A stretch of DNA of 64,000 nt from Nipponacmea schrenckii (Eukaryota > Mollusca > Gastropoda > Lottiidae): the NCBI GenBank assembly GCA_030562195.1, contig CM060200.1, positions 37,827,468 to 37,891,467 on the forward strand. Direction: 5' to 3'. Numbering within the stretch: position 1 is the stretch's first letter; each line of letters opens with the position of its first letter. The position numbers and the translations under genes were made by a program. The notes under the pieces are model-generated. The model worked only from the letters and a program-made list of their open reading frames with translations, did no database searches and had not been told where the DNA came from. Shown here in pieces: positions 27,180 through 39,535 of the stretch.

Positions 27180-29171
27180 TTGTTACATATATTTAGAAAT
27201 ACCTATCATTGATGATAGATACAAGGCACTCAAACAGTTAACGGAAGGCTTTAAATAGTGCCTTACTTTAATTATCAATACTAGGGATCCAGAACAGTTA
27301 TGGAGATTAAGAATGAGGTGAATCCTCCACCTTTTTGGTACTAAAAATAAAAGATTGCATAGTTGAGTTGTTGCAGTGCTACTATCAGTATGAGTATTCT
27401 TTAGACCATCAAACTGTAGGCAATAGTCTTCCATTATGGATACAAAAACAACAGTGGCTTATTATTATATTACATGTAATAAGATGCTTCAAATATGATA
27501 TGAATATCTAATAAGAAGTCTTGATTGAGTTTGTCAAGAAAAAGATGCCAATCTCTGGAGAATAATATAATTCTTATTTCATTGTATTTTAAAATAGGAT
27601 AACATGAACACAGCACAATAGAATATCTTTCGACTGGAAAAACTGCTTTTGCTCGCAATTTTCTTCATTTGAAGCCAAACTGATTAAAAAACATATTCCA
27701 ATGGTATAGAAAATGATTCAATTGAACAAAATTTAAAGAAATATTTCTTCAGATCAAAGACGCAAAGTATATTTAAGCCCTTACTGCAGATATAAAACGA
27801 CACTTCTAGAATTTAATCATTGATTTCAAGAAAAAAAGTTTTATTTAAGAATTGGTCACATTTGTTACAAAACCATTAATCTTTCGGCTCTTCCTTGTTC
27901 TTATTATATTGAGCTAATCGCTATTTTATAATTTTCTCTAGTTGTCAATTACATCGCTTCATCTTTGATAGTTTTCTTGTTCTTTATATGACTATCGCCA
28001 TTAAACAAAAAGTTTGATCGATGAGAATGTCCAATGAGATTACGAGTATAACATTTACTGTCTTTTGATTGGTTTACAGCGTGACCTGACTAGTTTGGCG
28101 CTTTGCCAATGATTTGAAGAATGCTAGCAGACGATATTTATTGACTTTAATTTATCTTCATGTTGGAAGAGCTCCACACACTAAAATAAATTGAATTGGC
28201 TTTTATCCTAATTTCTATTTGGTGAATTCGAGAATATTTGATGATCGGATGTAGCTTTTATTGAAGTAATATCCCACGAGATGAGTATCCATGTATACTA
28301 AATAATCTAACGTTGAGAACGGGTAACCATTGGAGCAGGCTGTATATTATGACCTACTTTCTTTCAAACCATTTTGAGTTTCCTACTGCATCCAATTTTA
28401 ATATGTTCAAGAATGCTTTAACAGTTGTTCCATGAATTCAGGGAATATACATGTACTAGTTTATAATGGTATATCTATTACTTATTCAAGTAAAAAAAAT
28501 CTTGATTAAAACTGCGATTATTAAATTAATGGTGGTAGGTCTAAAACTGACAGCGGATTATACAGTCTTTTAACCAATTCAATATCAAAATCTCCCCCAT
28601 CAACGATTTCATCGATTTCACAGAGTGTTCTGTCGCAATTTAAATACTTACAAAAAGAAAACACAGTCAGATCCAATGTTTGATCAAGATTCTTTCTAAC
28701 GCGAATTTCTTTGCCAAGGATTTATTTTGCAAGTTGTTTCTTTGATGGTTGAAGTATTGATTAGACCAGTTGAAATATTGTGGTATTCAAGCCTCGGGTA
28801 GCGTATTTGCATTTTGTAGTCAGTCTTGATTAGATATTTGATTGATGGAACTAGCTTCAAGCTGTGGTAGAGATTTTATTTCGATCACGATTATTCAGGC
28901 TGGATGACTCATTGCCCAGCGTTTAGAAGTGTCAAACATAATAATAGATGTATCACAGGATGACTGTGAAATCTTGTATAATGTTATAATTGGCTATGAA
29001 TAGAGTAATGTAATAATATGACACGTGTTTTAATATGTTTTGGTAATGTTGTTCATCGTTGTTGATGTTAACAAGTGAAATACCTTACATTCCATAAACT
29101 TATCCGGCTATTGGCTCAACAGAATTTTACGTTTAATTAAATTTTTTTATTTAAAACACTTTTGAGCTTTT

Positions 29172-29242
29172 ACCCCGGTCTTCGTTGGCCCAGAAAATGC
29201 AGAAAAGTGTAACGTAAAACTCCATTATTTCGTTTCAGCATC
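29172..29242 (+). repeat. Dispersed repeat, SINE-tail-like, copy 2
   Basis: Similar to 17610-17682 (CCGGTCTTC, ATGCAGAA, ACGTAAAACTCCATT, TTTCAGCA) with several indels. Same orientation. No full-length element could be delimited. Confidence 0.45.
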
Positions 29243-30107
29243 ATCGGCATAATGCCCTCTCGGGAACAACTGTTGAAATATTCAACCAAAGCTAATAAGG
29301 ACTACGTTGTTTGAGAATTTTGATTATTATCATATTATATCCCGCTGAACTTTGTTAAACTCATGAGCAATGGTACTCCAAAACCTTGTCTTATTACGAC
29401 TTTACACAATGTTCAATTATATTCGTCTACAGACTATACAAGGGTGAAAAGTGAACTGGTAGATTTGTTGTGTGACATATTTGTCCACTCAAATGTAATT
29501 ATTCAACAAGAAGTTCAAATATGCAGTTTTCCTGCACACAAATCTTACAGTATAATAAAGTATTTGTCAAGCCTGGAGGGATTTTATTTTAAAGCCCCTA
29601 CTGTTGATTTATAGCCATGTATTGACGATAAAATCTTTTATGATCCGACTTTTGTTAAATAGACGATGGTAACTACGTTAGTCTGCTATTTTAATGTATT
29701 TCTATGCTCTTTTGAACAGGCGTAACGAAATGATAATAATGCTAATGGCCTAGGGGGTATAAATGTATGTGTTGAATTTGATATTAAGGTAAAGATTTGT
29801 GGACGAACTGACCCGGACTGGGATTGAAAAGGTTTTATACTCACAGTGACAGGTACCGTAAAGAATAATGTACACCTTTAAACAGGGCGTCATATTTCTA
29901 CTTAACATATATAATTATAAAGGCGTCTTATATCTTGGTCGAGTTAAATATCATAAACATACAAACTATTACTTCACGTTTTATACTTACAGGACAAAAC
30001 AGAAGAAATTTTATGCTGAAATTTGCACATGTGCATGTAAACATCAATATTGTACATAAAAAATAAAGAATATCCAACCATATTTGATTTAATATTGCGT
30101 TAGCCTT

Positions 30108-30538
30108 AAGCTGCATTTCCTTTAGTACGGATCCGGTGCGGCTCCGGTCCGGGTGCGGCCCGGGTGCGGACGCGGCGCACGGCAGGTTGTGTTTCCTTAT
30201 ATACGGTTTTTCGTGCAGAAGATACCTCTTTTTGACATGGTGCCGGCGTGGTCAAGACTTTACACTACTCTACAAGAAGAAGAAACTTGGATTTTACCTA
30301 ATCTATTTTTAGCCTTTTCACGTGCGACACGTCCAAATTGTGTTTCCATATGTGCGTTTTCGGACACGGTTCCCCAGACGGCTCCGGCCCAATCGCTACA
30401 TGGTCCGGTTCGGACGCATGCCGCATGCGGAACCGTATCTACACCCGTATATAAGGAAACACTCTTACTTATTTTAATGAAAGTGATTTTTGCCGTGTCC
30501 GCACCCGGACCGGAGCCGCACTAAAGGAAATGCAGCTT
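30108..30538. mobile_element. 431-bp non-autonomous TIR transposon (MITE), GC-rich
   Basis: The outer inverted repeats begin AAGCTGCATTTCCTTTAGT on both ends and continue into GC-rich sequence (GCGGCTCCGGTCCGGGTGCG) that contrasts sharply with the AT-rich surroundings. TAGCCTT flanks both sides (30101-30107 and 30539-30545), a likely 7-bp target duplication. Trimming one base from each terminus would instead give a 3-bp TTA duplication, as in PIF/Harbinger. A second, internal perfect 18-bp inverted repeat (30189-30206 with 30445-30462, GTGTTTCCTTATATACGG) is nested inside. The left arm carries extra short CGG-rich duplications. The open frame at 30153-30524 crosses the repeats and resembles no transposase, so the element depends on another for movement. 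Confidence 0.85.
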
Positions 30539-30545
30539 TAGCCTT

Positions 30546-31714
30546 TATTTGCGAATACCATTCTCGTGGCCATTTCTTGGTGTTATGTATGATAACAATT
30601 CTACGTACTATTTCATGATGTTAAAATTCTCAAGTACTACAGCCCATTGGTAAAATCGTATGTTTGCAGATAGTTTTTATTTTGAAAATTCTTTGTGTAG
30701 ACACATAGGTTATAGTAAAATATGAGCAGATTGTTGACACACACATAAAGTAACACAATATTTCACATTCTTTTTTAATATCTTTTGTACATTAATTTTT
30801 ACTAATACCAATTATAATATTATTGCATAAGTTACATCACAACTGGTCATAGCAATACAAGAAAATAAAACAAAACAAACAATCTAGACATAATGCTGTG
30901 AATACAGACAAAAATACAGAAGGCTACAATACAGAAAAATATCCAAGTTACTACTTTAATACATACATGTACTGTAATATACCTAGTGATATAATAGTCT
31001 GTATGATCAATCATTGAAAGCATGATGAAAGCATCATGTTTTCTCAATTGGTCACAAAGCTGTTGGCGTTTAAAGTCATGATTTGTGCACGATATTAAAA
31101 ATCGAATTTCATTTTCAATCGCATCATAATAATAGCATAGCGTTTCTTCTTATTTATTATTTTTATATCGTCCCATTTCTATTTCAAGTTTACGAGCTCT
31201 AATTCATAGTTTTGTCATTACAATTCTATGCTGTGGATTTGGTATTTCATTTAGATATGTTGTCGCTTTTAATAATAGCATAAGTCCTTAATTTGTTTGA
31301 CGATTTTCCTATTAATAATTATTGTAAACGCCAGAATATGTTTTTTTAGCTTGAGAATGCAAATGTTTGAGAAACGAGAACGCTATACAGAGTTTTATTG
31401 TTTCATTTGAACGTAGCCTTACATTCATGAATGCTACTTCATTTAAAAGGTGTAATAACGCACAATTACCGCTTGGTTTGAACACCTGCCTAATATTGTT
31501 GATGTTGTATTCATGAGGTTGACTGTAATTATTATTATTAGAAGAGAGTCACGAGGTTGAATAACTAAAAATTATATTTTTATCATTGTTGGTAGAAAGG
31601 TTTGTAATGAATTAACATTGTGCAATATATAATTATTACTAAAACTATCCATTGTTTGCTTTCGAAATTCACATCTTATTTCCTGGTATTTTTGTTACAT
31701 TCAATTGTTATTTT
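30546..31714. other. Gene-free AT-rich DNA
   Basis: No exon, RNA gene or clear repeat seen between the GC-rich MITE and the 25-bp array. Confidence 0.55.
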
Positions 31715-32870
31715 CTTTTGTGAATTCATGCCTTATGTTACACTATATATTCACTTCTGATTTTCATAATGAATTCATTTCTTATATTCCATAATGAATT
31801 CATTTCTTATTTCCCATAATGAATTCTTTTCTTATACTCCATTATGAATTCATTTCTTATATCCCATTATGAATTCATTTGTTATTTTATCCCATTATGA
31901 ATTCATTTCTTATACCCCATTATGAATTCATTTCTTATTTCCCATTATGAATTCATTTCTTATATCCCATTATGAATTCATTTCTTATACCCCATTATGA
32001 ATTCATTTCTTATACCCCATTATGAATTCATTTCTTATACCCCATTATGAATTTATTTCTTATATCCCATTATGAATTCATTTCTTATACCCCATTATGA
32101 ATTCATTTCTTATTTCCCATAATGAATTCATTTCTTATACCCCATTATGAATTTATTTCTTATTTCCCATAATGAATTCATTTCTTATACCCCATTATGA
32201 ATTCATTTCTTATTTCCCATAATGAATTCATTTCTTATACCCCATTATGAATTCATTTCTTATTTCCCATAATGAATTCATTTCTTATACCCCATTATGA
32301 ATTCATTTCTTATACCCCATTATGAATTCATTTCTTATACCCCATTATGAATTCATTTCTTATTTCCCATTATGAATTCATTTCTTATTTCCCATAATGA
32401 ATTCATTTCTTATATCCCATTATGAATTCATTTCTTATACCCCATTATGAATTCATTTCTTATATCCCATAATGAATTCATTTCTTATACCCCATTATGA
32501 ATTCATTTCTTTTCCCATATGAATTCATTTCTTATTTCCCATTATGAATTCATTTCTTATATCCCATTATGAATTCATTTCTTATACCCATTATGAATTC
32601 ATTTCTTATATCCCATTATGAATTCATTTCTTATTTCCCATAATGAATTCATTTCTTATATCCCATTATGAATTCATTTCTTATATCCCATAATGAATTC
32701 ATTTCTTATTTCCCATAATGAATTCATTTCTTATTTCCCATAATGAATTCATTTCTTATTTTCATGAGTTTGTTTCCTACGTTATATTTATGAATTTATA
32801 TCTTTTTTTCCATGATAATTTATTCTATGAATTCATACCTTTGTTTCATTGTCAATTCATTTAGTATCAG
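31715..32870. repeat. 25-bp minisatellite with an EcoRI-site palindrome, about 40 copies
   Basis: The unit is CCCATTATGAATTCATTTCT plus TATAC, TATTT or TATAT. Good copies run from about 31764 to 32762; decayed copies lie on both sides. Each unit holds the perfect 10-bp palindrome ATGAATTCAT, extended to 12 bp (AATGAATTCATT) in the CATAATG variants. Two main variants (CCCATTATG and CCCATAATG) are interspersed. Copies with 1-4 bp indels (for example near 32510) give local period shifts. Confidence 0.95.
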
Positions 32871-35800
32871 TCATTGTAAAGTATTTTGTTACTTATTGAT
32901 GTTTAAATTGTGTATAGTTGTAAAAGGTATTGTTTGTATTATGATCTATGATGTATTATTGCCTTTATATATAATGCATACAATGGACAGGAAAGCATTA
33001 TCTGAATAACTTTGTAACTCATAACTTAATATAGGCTATCTACTGAAGAAATAACTAATAATCTGAACGATGTCCTGGCCTCAGTTAAACAAAACTCTTC
33101 AAACAATCTTCAAGACCTTTTCACTCGTATTGATTCAATCTGTGTTCATCAAATAAGAAATATGTGAAGTCTCCGTGGACTTACAAAGCTTCTTTTCCTT
33201 GAGAAATTGACAATTGAGTTGTCGACACTTGGCCTCTAGAGACAGTGTAGAATAATGGAACATCAGAAATGACTTGATTTACTTTCTTTCTTCCAGTTTC
33301 TTCTGTCACTGGTTTAATGGAACAGTAGGATGTCCGGTTAATACTGCCATTCTCTAATGCTACTCTAATTATTGACTGTAGTGATGATCATTTTATATGA
33401 ACAGTGGTCGAAATTAGTCCAAGATGGGAGAAGAAAGATTGGGGCTTTGGGGGAAAAGAACATTGCAGGTCCTTTGCCAGAACTCATATTTTTATTTCCG
33501 TGTCGTTGAACAATATATTCTGTTTCTAAGCATTAACAATATAACAAATACTTGCAGAGGGAAATCTTTACATTTTGAATAAAGTGTAATTATTTGATTC
33601 GTTGTTGATCTTGAAAGGAAATAAAATTTCGTGACAAGATATAATTTAAAATACATGATTGTTGGAAAAACGCTTTGAAAGAAATTGGAAATGCTTCAAG
33701 TATATTAATGGGAGGGGGGGGGCATTTCAGAATTACATACGCCATTATTAGAACTTTTGCCCATGCTCTTGCATTTCAAACACTCAGTTTTACAGCTTTA
33801 ACCTTTTGATGCGAAGTGGATTGAGAAGCTTTTAAAGGTCACTTTGCGGTTTGTGGTTTTGTTCTCTAAGCCATGGTGGTGAAATGTAGATATCCAGTTA
33901 AAATGATATTTTGCATTTAATTTATATTGTTGGAACATAAAACTTGTCTTTGCATTATCCTTTGTCTCGGTGGCTTACGTGTATTGCCTAGTGAAAAATT
34001 ATCATTGCTGTCAAATAAACAAACAGAATAGTAGAAATAGAATAAAGATCGTGATTTGTAGCTCTGTTCAAATTAAAAAGAAACCATTCTCATACATTGT
34101 ATGAGACAGACAAACCCACATTAACATGTAAATATATCATCATTATTCAGTCGTTGGGAAAAAATATTAGATTTATTACAGCCAGAATCAATATTCGTAT
34201 AGCTAGTATATATCAATTCCAGTTCACTTTATCAACCCAACTAATTGTCTAGGACATAAATTGTATTGAACGAACTCTACCAGACAGAAACCATTTATCA
34301 GATGAATAGAAGAAAAAGAAAAACGTTGTGAATTAATTGGTATTTTAATCACAAAGACCATCTTTACATTAATTAACCTGCTACTCGATCTCCACCAATC
34401 ATTAATTAAAACTTTGATGATTTATTTGCTCGTTAAACAAAGCCCTAAAGCTGTATTTTGTGAAGTTACAGAGAGTAATAAGATGGCGAATGTAATAGGT
34501 TAAAGGAAGCAGTAAAAATCCAATGCATCGACATTATCTAATGACATGAAAACTTCAAAGCTTTCTCTTTTTTTTTTCTCATTTAACAACTAGGATTGTC
34601 CCTGGTTCACAATGTTCTGGCCTTAATTTATGCCTTGTTTGACAGCCTAATGTCTAATTTCCGGTTACTGATGCGATGTTATAATAAATGCTGAATTGTT
34701 TTTTATCATTAAAACTTTAGGCGCTGTAAGCTATATTTTGTTGGGCTTTGTTGAGGAACTGATACATATTATACAGACAACAGAAACAGAAATGATATAT
34801 TTTAAGAGTTTAGATGTACTATTAATATTGATTACGTGTTGCAGATTTACAGTCGACTACAGCCATACATAGTGAACGACCATAATAACCTTAAACAGTA
34901 CAATAAACAACACAACTAACATTTGACTAAGACGACTAATTTTTGGTGAAAATGTCAAATAGTTGGGTGTATTACTGAAGGTTGTAAGGTGTCAAGCTAA
35001 TAGGTTAATGTTATTGAAATACCTGAGGGCTTATTGTGATTGAAACTTAGTCTATGGTGTTTGTTTTCAACCCATGGATAAGATAAGTACATTAATTGTA
35101 AAGGTGTCATGTACATGTTTACGCCATTGTATTGGTGATGGCTAGGGTTACTACATATTTCTAAATTTAAAATCTACATAACTACTGATATCTTTATCTC
35201 TTTATCTACTTTACAGTTAAAATAGAGGACTAATAAAATTCACAGTATTCATATAAGATATATGTGAAAAATAGCCCCCTCTTATAGACAAATATTGGAA
35301 AGAAGAGGAATCTGTAATCTTCTGTATAAAATATTTTCTCCTCAAGCTATATGTCGCTGTTTATGTTCAGAAGAAGTAAAACAACTGCCAAATGTCAGTG
35401 ACATTTGGTTCTATACGATAAACAAAAAGCCATTCAAATGGAATTACAAAAAGCAAAATCATAAAGGAGATAATAATATCTTGAAGTACATGTATTTGAG
35501 GTTGCGCAATATACCACCTGGTATTCAGCAGTGTCCCATGCAAAGATAATGACTATGTTCCATAATTTTCAGACAGTAAAAAGTAGATTAAAAAACACGA
35601 ATATTCTGCAGACTAAAAAACATGTATAATGATGTGTCATATTATGACATGGTGGAACATTATCTCAATAACAATATTGATTCGGTGTCTTCATTTACAA
35701 TTCCTTCGTTGTTCATTTACATTCAATCGTTTTATTCTTGCTTTGATAATGATAAAGTTTATCTAATCATTCACTTGTTAATATAATAACGACATCCCCG

Positions 35801-38150
35801 ATTGCTTCATTATCAAATTACTAGAATCATAGGCTGATAAGGGACATAACTCTTGATGACTCATATGATAAAGAGTTATCTGACCTTTGATTACTTGTAA
35901 CATGTGATGATGATACACGATTTCAATCAAATAGATTGCAGACTCTTTGTCAATCAAAGCACTTGGTTAAAGAGATTTGCATTTTGACAATGTTACAATG
36001 CCAAGCTAATTCAACATTTGGTGTAATATAAAGATGTAGAGTTCGTTTAGTAAAATTCGATTTCAATAGAACTCATGAACCACATTAAATACAAGTTTCA
36101 CCATGTTTTTATCTAGATACTGTTTGCAATCTGTAGGGAATGATTTTATTTACAATGGCATCTCATGATGTTAGAATACATCGCCAGAAATCATTTAGTG
36201 AATCATGTTTGTAATATTTCATATATAAATAAATTAAATTATTGAACTTTTGATAAATGCATAAATAATATTGGTTGTATATAAAGTTTTATCTTGTACC
36301 ATCCCTGACTACTAACGCAACAACCTTATAATATTATGTTTTCGGAACCTACGCATAATCCCTAATCTTCCTACCTGATGACAAGAAGACTTTGATATTT
36401 ATTATTTTCATTGTGGATTTCCGGTATGATTTATATGTTTAAACTAAATACTAACTCGGTAATCTCCTATTCATTTTGGTTTATCTCTTTATTTGTAACC
36501 TTGGCCAGAGTTGTACATTGGAGTTATATTAGAAACTTCTTCTCTCTTAAGTCTAAATACCACATCGTGTCCATTTCTTAAAAACCAGTATAAAGATACA
36601 AGGTTTTCTATTAAATTACACTGGTAGTTAGTATATATTTGTTAGAGGAAGTTGAGGGATTATTATAGTAATGAAGTAAATCAATATCGCCCGGCTTGTT
36701 ATTATGATAACATTGATAATTCAATAGATCATTTTCTCCACTCGATATAAATCAATTACAGGTCATATAGAACATGATCTATCTTGAAGATATACATTAT
36801 ACATTTGGATATTGTAAATGTGGGTCATAAGAAAGATAATCCAAAACAACTGGGACTACAGACTTTTCAAGAGTAGTGCATATCAAAATGATATTTGTCA
36901 CACCTCACATTTCTTGAATGTCTCAACCAAGAATTCTGGGGTCTGAAAACTGTATTTAACATTATAGCACAAATCTCTAAATTACAACACCTCAAAAATT
37001 CGACCGTCATTTGCTGCCAACACGTCGTATGTCTAAGACAGCTTGAGATTTTAAAAAAATCTCAAATTTTACAAGGATTTAAATAAGTTAATTATTTTAC
37101 GCCTGAAAAATTTCAAATATACCAACAGTAGATTTATATTGAGTATGACCGTGAGAAAAAGATAAACAAAAGCCACATGGATAAGGCATATGTTTATATA
37201 TTATTTGCTTTTATATTTGAAGTCACGAACAATGTTTGTTTATTGAACTATAAAGAACATACAGCTTTAATCACTGGAATGTTTTATATTTCATGCTACA
37301 GTCAGATTTTTATATGAAAAAAAGTGAAGTAGCAATTTCTACACGCTGAACTTATGAAAGCTACGTGTATTAAGAATTAAACATGGTGGCATCAGTAGGC
37401 CTATATGGCATGATATTGCAAGTAAGACTTGTAACTCATGACTGACCAGTTCAGGAAATGACATTATTAATTTTGCACTTAAACGTTCGAATATATCCAG
37501 TCCTCGTCATAGTGTTTTTATCTTAGACATTTACGTCGTGTTCAAAGTCTTGTTAGAACCTTGTTATCAGTTTTAACGCCTACTCAGAGTGGCTAACTTT
37601 AATAAACAGCTTCACTTTGTCTGTTCTTCGTAGTAAATTTAGATTTGGTGACCAAGTTGTGACAACACATAATGTAACATTTCTCGAATTGTCTCTCCGA
37701 TGCTGTGACAAAGAAAGAGCAGAATTAATTCATTAGTTCCAGGGTTAACAGTATTTTATTACACCTTATCAGCCCTCATTGATTTAATGCTTTTCTCTTA
37801 TTTTCAAGTATTGATTTAAAAAGTCTGGAGAATCTTACAATCATTGTGATTAGAAATTTAATATTAATCAAGATTTGATTAAATCATGTCCCACTTCCTT
37901 TCTACCACTTTATTGTCATTAGCATGCCGGCTGCCTGTAAAAATCAATATCATCATTCTGTAGAGTTTCAGGAATGGGCAGATGCGGGATTAGAATGCTT
38001 TCCGCTTCATTTCAAATAAACGTGTTTGTTTCATAGCAGAATACATCATGCTTTACATCAAATTAACGTTATAATTAAAGCTGCACATGTGATTTTCTAT
38101 TCGCAAGATAAGACCTTGTTTCATTGTTTACTTCAACTCAATGTGAACAA
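32871..38150. other. Gene-free AT-rich DNA
   Basis: No exon recognised. It includes a G-run at 33713-33722, a perfect 21-nt palindrome at 35388-35408 and a 10-bp-arm hairpin at 37043-37065 (TTGAGATTTT/AAAATCTCAA). The open frame at 35295-35549 spans the palindrome and resembles no family I know. Confidence 0.55.
35388..35408. repeat. Perfect 21-nt palindrome
   Basis: CCAAATGTCA and its exact complement TGACATTTGG are separated by one G. It is isolated, with no sign of a surrounding element. Confidence 0.8.
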
Positions 38151-38154
38151 AGGG

Positions 38155-38452
38155 CGTCGTCTGATTGACAAAAACCGCCATATCAAGTCTCAGCTGTGGC
38201 CAATCAGAGGGTCCCATTTGCAAACAGTCGAATTTGATTGGTTCATATCGGGTCAGTAATGGCGTTTTTATTGACAGTTGTCGTTATTGTGTAGCTGCGT
38301 GAAGAAGAATTTTGTGTTGGCACTGAGCCAACTTGGGTTGTATTAAAGAAGGGAATTATAAAGATAAATTGGTGGAAGTTGATAAAGATTAATGAATGTC
38401 TGTGAAACTTAAGTCTGTTTCTACACTTTAATGATTCGGTCGCCATTTGCAA
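38155..38452 (+). repeat. Diverged ~300-bp dispersed repeat, copy 1
   Basis: It aligns in the same orientation with 45586-45880. Shared landmarks in order: GTCGTCTG, GACA, TATCAAG, CAGCTG, CCAATCA, ATTGGTT, ATGGCGTTT, GTTGTCGTTATTGT, AAAGATAAAT, GATTAATGA, TGTCTGTGAAA, GTCTGTTTCT and TTAATGATTC/TTAACGATTC. The copies are diverged with indels. Both contain opposed CCAAT-type boxes about 40 bp apart. No coding frame is shared. It could be an old transposon fragment or a duplicated regulatory region. Confidence 0.7.
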
Positions 38453-38751
38453 CAATTAGAATGGCAGTATATAAAATGCATAGTTTATATAGATTACAGG
38501 ACGTTGCGGGTTTATCATAATTAAGACTATATTTATATGCATACAAATAATTTGTTTAATATACTCGAGGAAATTCAAGCTAATATAACATCACAGTTTC
38601 TTTTGACGCCATTCTATAGCCTAATTCACACTTAACCATAATCTTAAGGTGGACATGTTTGTCTTCTCAGAAATTACGTCCCTCTACGATTGAATTTCCA
38701 CATTACCAAAATAAAAATTGTATATAAGACATAGAATTAGAAAAGTTACAT

Positions 38752-38905
38752 TAAACACTAAGATATATAGATGTTCTACTTCTTACTTTATTACATACAA
38801 TATGTACACTAAGATTATATGGTTGTACTACTTCTTACTTTATTGCGTAGGCTACATACTGTATGTAAATGAAGTAAGAGGTAGTACATCCATATATCTA
38901 AGTTT
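38752..38905. repeat. Fold-back element with one extra direct copy
   Basis: A unit of about 45 bp (ACACTAAGAT, then TACTTCTTACTTTATT) occurs twice in tandem (38756-38804 and 38806-38847) and once inverted (38859-38905). Either direct copy could pair with the inverted one, so two alternative hairpins are possible. Confidence 0.75.
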
Positions 38906-39479
38906 TTAACATGAGAACTGTTTTCGTTCCGGCTAAAGTGAAAACACGTTGACATTTAAAAAGATATGATAGACGTGATGTGATGTTACAATAGTAATTT
39001 TGATTGTTGCTGGCAGGATAATAAAGGGTCGTGACAATCAAGTGTTATTTTATTATGGTAGTATAGATCAATATTAATAGAGTAGCGAGATCGGTTGGTT
39101 GGTGGTAAATGACCCTTATCCTTCTGTCATTGACTTCTTCTTTCCAACACTTTGACATCAGAGTGTGTTAGGACATCCTTGACCACGGACTAGAACCAAA
39201 TACGCAGCTAGGGTCATTGCTGTACAACCAACCCAGAAAAATATATTTTTATTGACCGGATATGCCTATATTTACGGTTGAGTATATTGGTGGACAATAT
39301 TTTTTGAACAATGAAATGATTGCCCATAATGTATGATAATACGCCGTTATAATCTGGATATGACAGACCCTCTGGAATAGGATGATATGTTTAGACTGTG
39401 AACATTGTTTTCCAGAGTCCTTGTTCACGTATTTATATCAGATCTATGCTTATCCATTTGTCTCTCACCACCCGTCGCG

Positions 39480-39535
39480 AACCATTTAGTAACCATAGTG
39501 ACACCCGTGTCAATTGACGTGTAAATCTATTTTGT
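39480..39535 (+). promoter_or_regulatory. Putative regulatory module, X-box-like plus TTGACGT (copy 1)
   Basis: GTAACCATAGTGAC (39489-39502) fits the loose RFX X-box pattern of two half-sites. TTGACGTGTAAAT follows 25 bp after its start. The same order and nearly the same spacing occur at 47065-47126, with about 55 bp alignable overall. RFX factors bind X-boxes and bZIP proteins bind TGACGT words; the functional role here is inferred. Confidence 0.35.

Larger units (their letters stand above)
25291..30100. other. Gene-free AT-rich DNA
   Basis: No exon recognised. Opposed open frames at 25468-25847 and the frames at 27183-27658 and 29363-29614 resemble no family I know. A clear fold-back at 27.1 kb and a dispersed repeat at 29.2 kb are listed separately. 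Confidence 0.55.

Noticed and set aside
30153..30524. 123-codon open frame
   Set aside because: It spans the inverted repeats of the GC-rich MITE; GC-rich sequence has few stops by chance. No transposase motif.
31715..32870. Possible CRISPR array
   Set aside because: The 25-bp units are directly adjacent, with no unique spacers, in a eukaryotic sequence without cas genes. It is a minisatellite.
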